From contig JAJAYG010000177.1 in the NCBI GenBank assembly GCA_026786335.1, positions 1 to 5,123 of the forward strand: DNA of 5,123 nt. The letters are read 5' to 3'. Of this stretch, positions 1 to 5,123 are shown piece by piece (the stretch's first letter is position 1; the number at the start of each line of letters is the position of its first letter). The position numbers and the translations under genes are program-made. The notes beneath the pieces were generated by a model. The model searched no databases. It was not told the origin of the DNA and saw nothing but the letters and a program-made list of their open reading frames with translations. The stretch is from Chitinophagales bacterium (lineage in GTDB: Bacteria > Bacteroidota > Bacteroidia > Chitinophagales > UBA10324).

Positions 1-459
1 ATCATTGGCAGATCAAATGGTGGTTTATTGGTTGGCGCATGCCAAACACAGCGCCCCGATCTTTTCAAAGTTTGTTTTCCGGGAGTGGGGGTAATGGATA
101 TGTTGCGCTATCACAAATTTACGGTTGGATGGGGGTGGGCTGTTGAATACGGATCGAGTGACTCGTCTAAACATTTTAAAAATCTGTATGGCTATTCACC
201 AGTGCACAACATTAAAGCGGGAACAAAGTATCCGGCAACAATGATCACTACAGCTGATCACGATGATCGTGTAGTGCCTGCACATTCATTTAAGTATGCT
301 GCAACAATACAAGCAGCTCAGGCAGGCGATGCACCTGTTCTTATTCGCATTGATGTCAATGCAGGGCACGGTGGCGGAAGGCCGGTTGCAAAAGTGATTG
401 ATGCAGATGCTGATATTTATTCGTTTATGTTTTGGAATATGGGGATTAAAAAGCTGTGA
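1..459 (+). CDS. Prolyl oligopeptidase (S9A serine peptidase), C-terminal catalytic part; 5' end outside window
   Basis: The frame is open from base 1 to a TGA at 457-459, giving about 152 residues of the alpha/beta-hydrolase domain; the beta-propeller and the true start lie left of the window. Family: these enzymes cut short peptides after proline, using a propeller that limits substrate size. Seen: the nucleophile elbow GRSNGG with Ser at 13-15; the acid in DHDDRVVP (second Asp of the motif, 262-264); and the His in NAGHGGG (367-369). The Ser-to-Asp (83) and Asp-to-His (35) spacings are close to those I recall for porcine enzyme (87 and 39). The conserved blocks [21 protein letters not shown] and [10 protein letters not shown] also fit. 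The Arg of DHDDR matches the substrate-binding Arg of the family. The last residues (NMGIKKL) end where the fold normally ends, so the 3' end is intact. Whether it is periplasmic cannot be judged without the N-terminus. Confidence 0.95.
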   Translation: MIGRSNGGLLVGACQTQRPDLFKVCFPGVGVMDMLRYHKFTVGWGWAVEYGSSDSSKHFKNLYGYSPVHNIKAGTKYPATMITTADHDDRVVPAHSFKYAATIQAAQAGDAPVLIRIDVNAGHGGGRPVAKVIDADADIYSFMFWNMGIKKL

Positions 460-505
460 GTACTGAGTTTTGAGAAGATGCGAAATGAAGAGCTTTTAAT
501 TTTTT

Positions 506-544
506 AACACAGAGAACACAGAGAAAATCACAGAGGTCATAGAG
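506..544. repeat. Degenerate CACAGAG tandem repeat
   Basis: Four head-to-tail units are visible: AACACAGAG (506-514), the same 9-mer again (515-523), AAAATCACAGAG (524-535) and GTCATAGAG (536-544). The repeat lies in the gap between the stops of two convergent genes and codes for nothing I can support. From memory, similar ACAGAGA-type tracts occur between genes in many environmental bacterial genomes, so this may be one copy of a dispersed family; that needs a genome-wide search. Confidence 0.6.
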
Positions 545-567
545 TTTATTATGTCACCTCTGTTTTT
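530..567. terminator. Possible weak terminator hairpin between convergent genes
   Basis: ACAGAGGT at 530-537 is an exact inverted complement of ACCTCTGT at 556-563, giving an 8-bp stem with an 18-base loop and followed by a T run (563-567). On the other strand the stem is followed further on by the A/T-rich 499-507 stretch. It could end transcription of the prolyl oligopeptidase gene and perhaps of the SCP-2 gene coming the other way. The long loop and modest GC make it weak. The left arm is the third unit of the CACAGAG repeat. Confidence 0.35.
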
Positions 568-598
568 AATGCCTATATCATAAATCTCAGTGCGCTTT

Positions 599-907
599 TT
601 AAAACATCTCTACAAACTTGAGCATTGATCCAATGTTGCTCACTTTTATTTTACCAAATAGCACAGCCATTTGAGCATTGGTTCTTCCGTATTCAACATC
701 TTCATAATCGGTGGCTGAAGTTTCGATCATACATTTTGGTTCACCTTCTAAGCCTTCGAGTGTAGTGCAAATTCCATCATCAACTTTTACAGTAAAACTG
801 CCACCATTGTCACCCGAAATTATAAAGTGAAAGACAATGATAATTCCTTTTCCGGCTTCGGGTTTAAAGCGTGATGGTAGAGAGAGAATGAGTTCTTTGG
901 CTGTCAT
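599..907 (-). CDS. SCP-2 sterol-binding domain protein, 102 aa
   Basis: A single-domain protein of the sterol carrier protein 2 family, reading from ATG at 907-905 to TAA at 601-599. Members form a small alpha/beta fold with a hydrophobic tunnel that binds fatty acids, acyl-CoA or sterol-like lipids; the bacterial physiological ligand is usually unknown. Visible family signature: N-terminal LPSRFKPEAGKG, then a hydrophobic strand (IIIVFHFIISG), the GGSFTVKVDDGICTTLEG beta-hairpin, the ETSATDYEDVEYG segment, and the C-terminal block AQMAVLFGKIKVSNIGSMLKF. About 100 residues is the normal length for the stand-alone domain. There is no signal peptide or membrane segment, so it is probably cytoplasmic. 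No Shine-Dalgarno motif precedes the ATG; the leader is A-rich (CAGCAAAAAAT), as is usual in Bacteroidota. It lies 53 bases downstream of the serine hydrolase gene on the same strand, with no terminator between them, so read-through is possible; a functional link is not obvious. Confidence 0.9.
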   Translation of the reverse strand: MTAKELILSLPSRFKPEAGKGIIIVFHFIISGDNGGSFTVKVDDGICTTLEGLEGEPKCMIETSATDYEDVEYGRTNAQMAVLFGKIKVSNIGSMLKFVEMF

Positions 908-960
908 ATTTTTTGCTGTGAAAATATACGTTCAGATTTTATTAGTGAGGAATTCAAACA

Positions 961-3150
961 TTATTCAACCACCATTTTTCCTTTCGAAATAATTTTTCCG
1001 TTCTCAATAATGGTGAAAAAATAAATTCCATCGCTCATGTTATCTCTGTTTATGGTAATGGTTTTCGATGTGATATTTCTTAGGTGTTTTATTTCCCTTC
1101 CCAAATTATCATAGACAATACATTCGGCATTTTGAATGCTTCGGCTTAATTCAATAGTGGTTGTGGAATGAAATGGATTTGGAAAAACTTTAGCATCATC
1201 TGTTGATCTTACATCAGCAACAGAAGTTGACAAACCAATATTTACATCATCAATGAATAAATTATTTCCTCCGTAGCTAATGTCTTCAAACTTAATAATC
1301 ACATTACCTGAATAATTTGAAAGATCAATTGACTTTGATTTCCAATCGGAGGCAACAGGATAAAAATTGTATCCATAACTACCAGAAGCAAGTGCAACAC
1401 CACCGCTGTAAAAAAGACTTGTCCATGTGCTGCCGCAATCGGCAGAGACCATTACACGCAAAGAATCCTTATAGCTGCCGCGATATTTATAAGCATACTC
1501 GAATGTGAGTTGCGGATTTGCAATGGCATCTAAATTTATCTCCGGCAATATGAGATCATATTTTGTTCCGCCCCAATAAGCGCCATTATAATTATTCATT
1601 ACTGCTGTTGCTTTACCATCATACGGGCTGCATGTAGAACGCCCCCAACCAATTATAGGATCATCACCACAATACCAGCCGGCAGGAGGAAAATTATACT
1701 TCTCAAATCCTTCACTTACAAATGTGAGCGGAGAATTAGAATCGTTAATAATGAATGCAGCTTCTTTAGCATCATTGAAAGGATAACCTTCAACAGATCC
1801 ATTCGGGTTGGTAGTGTATGATTTGAATTTGTGATTGCCGGTTGCAATGTTTAAAGATGGAAGCGTAACACTTGCAGTACTGTTGGTTGCCAAGCTTCCG
1901 CTCCAGTAAAATGTATTAATAACTCCGCCATCAACCGAGTAATTGATAGTTGCAGAAGTGAGTGTGTTAGCTCCGAAATTTTTAAGTGTTACAATGGGAG
2001 TAATGTTTGCAACACAAATATTTCCCAATGGATTATTGATTGCTGAAATTCCTGCATCATTATTTTTAAAAGGAAGATCATTGTAAAGCAGATCAAGTAT
2101 AGCTGCCAAATATGAACTTAGATCACTTAACTCATCATTGGTTAAAAGTGAAAAAGTCGTTTGCGTTGTAGGGTCGTAAAAAGTAATTGTGATATAGCCA
2201 AGTGTTGCGCCCGAATGGTAATAAATAGTGTGTCCATAATAATTAAGTGCAACCATTGCCAATCCATAAAATCCGCCTGCATGTTCAAAGTGAATTATTT
2301 GTTGAATTGAAGAATCGGAAACAATGCTGCCATCAAAAAGTCTTTTATACCATGTTGCCATTTCATTTGCCGTTGAATAAATATTTCCTGCAGATGATGC
2401 CATGCTGTAAAAAGCAGGTTGCGGATCACCACCCAAATCAAAATCGTTTTCGAATTCATGCGCCACATTTCCATTGGGTGTTTCATAAGGCGCAACAAAA
2501 GTGCTGTCCATTGCAAGAGGATCTAAAATAAATTCGTGGTACTTGTTTAAATAATTTTCTCCTGTTGCAGCTTCAATGATCATTCCTGCAAGCAGATAAT
2601 TGGTGTTGCAATAAGAATATAACTGACCCACTTTATAAAATGGCGCACCAATAGTTGCAAGCACTTCTTCGGGTAACCAAACGCGATCTGAATCAGCAAA
2701 GCATGAATCGATCAATGCAGGATTGTTATTGAAGTAATCATAGTAACCACTTTGATGTTGCAGCAATTGCCTTATAGTAGCTGTGGAATCAATGTATTGA
2801 AATGAAGGAAGCCAATCATACAAATGATCATCGAGTGAAAGAATTCCCTGCTCTTGCAATTTTAAAAGAGTGATTGCAGTAAAAAGTTTTGTATTGCTTC
2901 CAATACCAAAACGCATATCGGATGTAACCGGAACTCCCAAATACGATTCTCCACTAACACCAATAAATGTTCCTTGCACGGGAATAATCATGGCCATTGA
3001 AACACCGCGAATCGAATGAGCAGCAGTAATGCTATCAAGCATATTCTGCAACTTAGAAGCAAATTCCGGGTCAAATGATGCTGATGTTTGTTGTGCAATT
3101 GAAGTGAAACAAATGAGCAGTGAAGACAGGAGAAGTAAAAGTTTTTTTAT
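961..3150 (-). CDS. Secreted beta-lactamase/PBP-like serine hydrolase with Ig-like, MAM-like and T9SS sorting domains
   Basis: A predicted exported hydrolase of 729 residues if read from ATA at 3150-3148. Seen, in that numbering: positively charged start and signal peptide (KKLLLLL, then SSLLICFTSIAQQ, residues 2-21); a class C beta-lactamase/DD-peptidase-like domain (about 35-358) with S-N-T-K (Ser85, Lys88; codons 2898-2896 and 2889-2887), Y-C-N (180-182) and H-S-G (312-314, where many members have K-T-G or H-x-G); a CARDB-like Ig domain (about 366-468, LKNFGANTL through NPNGSVEGY); a MAM or choice-of-anchor-J-like domain (about 476-639, starting SEGFEKYNFPPAGW and ending FIDDVNIG); and a T9SS type A sorting domain (about 654-729, VFPNPF to GKMVVE). 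The family covers peptidases, esterases and D-amino-acid amidases, so the substrate is open; a real beta-lactamase is unlikely. The sorting tail predicts export through the T9SS and release or attachment at the cell surface. No ATG, GTG or TTG precedes the signal peptide in frame; the first ordinary candidate is TTG at 3051-3049, which would remove the signal peptide (696 residues). Confidence 0.9.
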   Translation of the reverse strand: MKKLLLLLSSLLICFTSIAQQTSASFDPEFASKLQNMLDSITAAHSIRGVSMAMIIPVQGTFIGVSGESYLGVPVTSDMRFGIGSNTKLFTAITLLKLQEQGILSLDDHLYDWLPSFQYIDSTATIRQLLQHQSGYYDYFNNNPALIDSCFADSDRVWLPEEVLATIGAPFYKVGQLYSYCNTNYLLAGMIIEAATGENYLNKYHEFILDPLAMDSTFVAPYETPNGNVAHEFENDFDLGGDPQPAFYSMASSAGNIYSTANEMATWYKRLFDGSIVSDSSIQQIIHFEHAGGFYGLAMVALNYYGHTIYYHSGATLGYITITFYDPTTQTTFSLLTNDELSDLSSYLAAILDLLYNDLPFKNNDAGISAINNPLGNICVANITPIVTLKNFGANTLTSATINYSVDGGVINTFYWSGSLATNSTASVTLPSLNIATGNHKFKSYTTNPNGSVEGYPFNDAKEAAFIINDSNSPLTFVSEGFEKYNFPPAGWYCGDDPIIGWGRSTCSPYDGKATAVMNNYNGAYWGGTKYDLILPEINLDAIANPQLTFEYAYKYRGSYKDSLRVMVSADCGSTWTSLFYSGGVALASGSYGYNFYPVASDWKSKSIDLSNYSGNVIIKFEDISYGGNNLFIDDVNIGLSTSVADVRSTDDAKVFPNPFHSTTTIELSRSIQNAECIVYDNLGREIKHLRNITSKTITINRDNMSDGIYFFTIIENGKIISKGKMVVE

Positions 3151-3170
3151 GGCAGTAAATTTTTCTTTTC

Positions 3171-3178
3171 CAAATGTA
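3171..3178 (-). promoter_or_regulatory. Bacteroidota -7 promoter element for the serine hydrolase gene
   Basis: On the minus strand this reads TACATTTG, an exact match to the Bacteroidota housekeeping -7 consensus TAnnTTTG. It ends 20 bases before the ATA at 3150, so initiation would leave a leader of roughly 15 bases. A TTG lies 15 bases upstream (3196-3194), somewhat closer than the usual -33 spacing, so the upstream half is weak. If real, the promoter places the start of the protein downstream of 3170 and supports 3150 over any upstream start. Confidence 0.4.
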
Positions 3179-3363
3179 AAAACACTTTTTGTGCAATACT
3201 GTTTTTGGCAAAGAATTCTTTTCCCGAATCTTACGCATTCAAAATAGTGGTTAAATAATTCCTGTGGTTTTATTAATATTGATTTTCAAAAATCTAAATT
3301 CACACTAAGCAATACCCGATAGCCGAAAAGGGATTAGAGTAAGCATTTTTAAACCTAAGAAAA
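3179..3363. other. Divergent intergenic region upstream of two genes
   Basis: This 185-base AT-rich stretch separates the serine hydrolase promoter element from the start of the 219-residue protein. It must hold the promoter of the right-hand gene, but I find no clean TAnnTTTG on the plus strand and no inverted repeat that looks like an operator. Plus-strand open frames here have no protein-like composition. Confidence 0.4.
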
Positions 3364-4023
3364 ATGTTAAGCAAACAAGCAAGAGTTTTTGCCGACTCCA
3401 ATTTAATCGCAGATTTTCTAAGAGGCAATGCTGAATTAGGCGACATCTATCAATTAGATAATGAAGGTTGGATCATCATCACAAATATTTTTAACCTTAT
3501 GCCATTGCTAAAGCGTGATGATTACCTGCTAAAACCGGGATCGGCAAAGGATGTAAGATTTTCAAAGGAGACAGGAACCAGCATTGCATTTAGCGGAACC
3601 GGTACCAGCGGTGCTATTGGAACGGCACAGGCAGAGATTTCTTTTTCAAAAAAGAATTCGGGTTATGTTTCGCTTAAGAAAGCGATCTATCAAAACATTG
3701 ATCTCGCGAAAATGACACCCGTGATTAACAACCTTTGGAAAACAAACGGGTACAGCAAAAAGCCACAGCGCTACTTCTTTGTTAATCAGGTTTGCACAGC
3801 ACAATCGGGCGTTACACTTTTTTCGGGAGAGAAAAGCAACACGGTTAAAATACAGAGCACACTCAATCAAAGTTTAACCAATGCAGGTATAATAGCAGAA
3901 GGAAAAGTGGAAATAGTTGCCAACAAAAAAGAAACACTTGAAATCATAAGTGACTCACCGCACGCTCCGCTTTTTCAGGCAGTAAGAATGAAGAGCAACG
4001 GATTGTGGGATGCTATGCGTTAG
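3364..4023 (+). CDS. Hypothetical protein, 219 aa, unrecognised
   Basis: I do not recognise this protein. It starts at ATG 3364 behind an A-rich leader (CCTAAGAAAA) with no Shine-Dalgarno motif and ends with TAG at 4021-4023. There is no signal peptide or obvious membrane helix, so it is probably cytoplasmic. Visible parts: an alpha-helical start (residues 1-22); a short hydrophobic segment WIIITNIFNLMPLL (36-49); a Gly/Ser/Thr-rich stretch with alternating small and hydrophobic residues (72-95, including GTGTSGAIGTA) that looks like a beta hairpin; a Lys-rich middle (96-135); then strands (137-195) with many Thr, Asn and Lys. There is one Cys (144), no nucleotide-binding loop and no clear catalytic motif. 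It is basic overall. It is flanked by its own strong terminator, so it looks monocistronic. Its place beside a restriction-modification gene could hint at a defence-related role, but nothing in the sequence shows this. Codon use is unremarkable and the frame is clean, so I am confident it is a real gene. Confidence 0.8.
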   Translation: MLSKQARVFADSNLIADFLRGNAELGDIYQLDNEGWIIITNIFNLMPLLKRDDYLLKPGSAKDVRFSKETGTSIAFSGTGTSGAIGTAQAEISFSKKNSGYVSLKKAIYQNIDLAKMTPVINNLWKTNGYSKKPQRYFFVNQVCTAQSGVTLFSGEKSNTVKIQSTLNQSLTNAGIIAEGKVEIVANKKETLEIISDSPHAPLFQAVRMKSNGLWDAMR

Positions 4024-4075
4024 TTTATTGTAATTGCTATGGTGGCTTAGGTTTTTATTGCAGCAGTGATTTACG

Positions 4076-4106
4076 CAGCGCCCCGTTTTTGGGGCGCTGT
4101 TTTTTT
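4076..4106 (+). terminator. Strong Rho-independent terminator
   Basis: CAGCGCCCC (4076-4084) pairs perfectly with GGGGCGCTG (4091-4099), a 9-bp GC-rich stem with a 6-base loop (GTTTTT), followed directly by seven T residues (4100-4106). It begins 53 bases after the stop of the 219-residue protein gene and ends that transcript. It also insulates the restriction-modification gene starting at 4178, which must therefore have its own promoter. Confidence 0.93.
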
Positions 4107-4177
4107 GTAGGGAGAGGGAAAATCAATTAGTGTAAAAAATATTGCGGCTTTTTTCTATCTTTCGCTTTCTATATAAT

Positions 4178-5123
4178 ATGGCTGCCCCCCCGTTTATCCC
4201 TTCAAGAAATAAAATCACGCGCCACTTCTTTCTCACTTAAGTGGAAAAATGAATTCAATGAAGATGCAGAAGCCAAATCATTTCTCGATGAATTTTTCGA
4301 AGTGTTTGGAGTATCACGCAAGCGTGTTGCATCATTTTGAGCAACATGTAAAAAAACTTGATGGCAAAGCAGGTTTTATTGATTTGTTATGGAAAGGAAA
4401 TTTATTGGTTGAAATGAAATCGGCAGGGAAAAACCTTGACACAGCATACAAACAAGCAAAAGAATATTTCCCCGGACTTACTGATGATGACTTACCATCA
4501 CACATTCTTGTAAGTGATTTCCAACGCTTCCGATTATATGATCTTGAGAACGATAAACAATATGAATTCTCCTTGAGTGAATTACATAAGAAAATTCATC
4601 TCTTCGATTTTATCACCGGCTATCAAAAGAAAATTTACAAAGCCGAAGATCCTGTAAACATTAAAGCCGCTGAGTTGCTTGGTGATTTGCACGATGCCTT
4701 ATTGAATAGCGGATACAAAGATCACCCGCTCGAAGTTTTTTTAGTTCGCATTCTCTTCTGCCTCTTTGCTGATGATACCGGAATTTTTCAACCGCGTGAT
4801 CATTTTACATGGTGGCTTGAAAATAAAACGCGTGAAGATGGCAGTGATACCGGTTCACGACTGAGTTTTCTTTTTCAATTGCTTAACACACCTGAAGTTC
4901 AAAGGCAAAAAAATCTTGATGAAGATTCTCAAAAGTTTCCCTATGTAAATGGCGAATTGTACTCCGAGCATTTGAATACGCCGGTGTTCGATAAAAAAAT
5001 GCGCGACCTGTTATTGATCTGTTGCCATTTTGATTGGAGCCGTATTTCGCCAGCCATTTTTGGTTCGTTGTTTCAAAGTATAAAGAATAAAAAATTACGC
5101 AGGGAGAAAGGCGAGCATTACAC
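4178..5123 (+). CDS. MmeI-like type IIG restriction-modification enzyme, N-terminal part, apparently frameshifted twice; 3' end outside window
   Basis: The N-terminal third of a fused endonuclease-methyltransferase. Such single-chain enzymes cut unmodified DNA at a distance and methylate adenine in their own target. The likely start is ATG 4178, but its frame hits TAA at 4238-4240 after 20 residues. Dropping one C from the C7 run (4185-4191) gives MAAPRLSLQEIKSRATSF and onward to FFEVFGVSRKRVASF, a normal family N-terminus, until TGA at 4338-4340. Dropping one T from the T4 run (4335-4338) then continues into FEQHVKKLDGKAG and stays open to the right edge. The nuclease motif D-X9-E-X-K is exact: Asp 4381-4383, Glu 4411-4413, Lys 4417-4419, in the context GFIDLLWKG and LLVEMKSAGK. 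A helical linker (LFCLFADDTGIF, PAIFGSLFQS) follows, and the window ends at GEHYT, just before the methyltransferase motifs. Without corrections, translation from ATG 4249 would keep the nuclease motif but replace about 30 N-terminal residues with unrelated ones. A promoter must lie in 4107-4177; TATCTTTC at 4156-4163 is one mismatch from TAnnTTTG. Confidence 0.85.

Noticed and set aside
1..27. Arg instead of Gly before the catalytic Ser in GRSNGG of the prolyl oligopeptidase
   Set aside because: As I recall, GRSNGG is common in Bacteroidota members of the family, and the rest of the active site is intact, so it is not a sign of inactivation.
1317..1508. 63-residue plus-strand open frame inside the serine hydrolase gene
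   Set aside because: It lies fully opposite well-supported domains and has a His/Gln/Lys-rich composition typical of antisense reading.
2247..2531. Overlapping open frames on both strands (2247-2531 plus, 2295-2516 minus) within the beta-lactamase-like domain
   Set aside because: Both are out of frame with the conserved hydrolase and show no protein-like motifs.
3029..3247. 72-residue plus-strand frame over the signal peptide region
   Set aside because: It is opposite the signal peptide and promoter of the serine hydrolase and has no features of its own.
3646..3870. 74-residue minus-strand frame inside the 219-residue protein gene
   Set aside because: It is antisense to a clean reading frame and has a Cys/Arg/Phe-rich composition that looks like a shadow.
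3364..4023. The 219-residue protein as a bacterial gasdermin
   Set aside because: The size and hairpin-like segment invited the idea, but there is no N-terminal Cys or other gasdermin signature and no partner caspase-like protease next to it.
4339..5123. The right-end gene as a BREX PglX or DISARM methyltransferase
   Set aside because: The exact D-X9-E-X-K motif near the N-terminus and the following helical region fit the MmeI-type fused nuclease-methyltransferase better; no other BREX or DISARM gene is visible.

Overview
The window looks like part of a chromosome of a Bacteroidota member. It is AT-rich. Starts are preceded by A-rich leaders rather than Shine-Dalgarno motifs. One gene ends in a type IX secretion (T9SS) C-terminal sorting domain, a hallmark of this phylum. 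A close match to the Bacteroidota -7 promoter element (TAnnTTTG) lies just upstream of that gene. The affiliation is inferred from these features, not from any database search.

Layout. (1) Positions 1-459 (+) are the C-terminal catalytic part of a prolyl oligopeptidase (S9A), cut by the left edge, with Ser, Asp and His of the triad all visible. (2) Positions 460-598 are a convergent intergenic stretch with a degenerate CACAGAG tandem repeat that folds with downstream sequence into a weak terminator-like hairpin. (3) Positions 599-907 (-) encode a 102-residue SCP-2 (sterol carrier) domain protein. (4) Positions 961-3150 (-) encode a secreted multidomain serine hydrolase: signal peptide, beta-lactamase/PBP-like domain, CARDB-like Ig domain, MAM/choice-of-anchor-J-like domain, T9SS tail. 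Genes 3 and 4 share a strand with a 53-base gap and may be cotranscribed. (5) Positions 3151-3363 are a divergent promoter region. (6) Positions 3364-4023 (+) encode a 219-residue protein I do not recognise, followed by a very good intrinsic terminator at 4076-4106. (7) From 4178 to the right edge (+) is the N-terminal part of an MmeI-like type IIG restriction-modification enzyme with a D-X9-E-X-K nuclease motif.

The genes do not form one pathway. Two are exported or probably exported hydrolases typical of proteolytic or scavenging Bacteroidota, one is a small lipid-binding protein, and the right end is the start of a restriction-modification or phage-defence locus.

The oddest aspect is that both large right-hand genes have damaged or non-standard 5' ends. 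The serine hydrolase has a perfect signal peptide but no ATG, GTG or TTG in front of it (ATA sits at the expected place). The restriction enzyme needs two -1 corrections, at a C7 run right after its ATG and at a T4 run, to restore the family reading. Sequencing error, gene decay and (for the C7 run) phase variation are the competing explanations.
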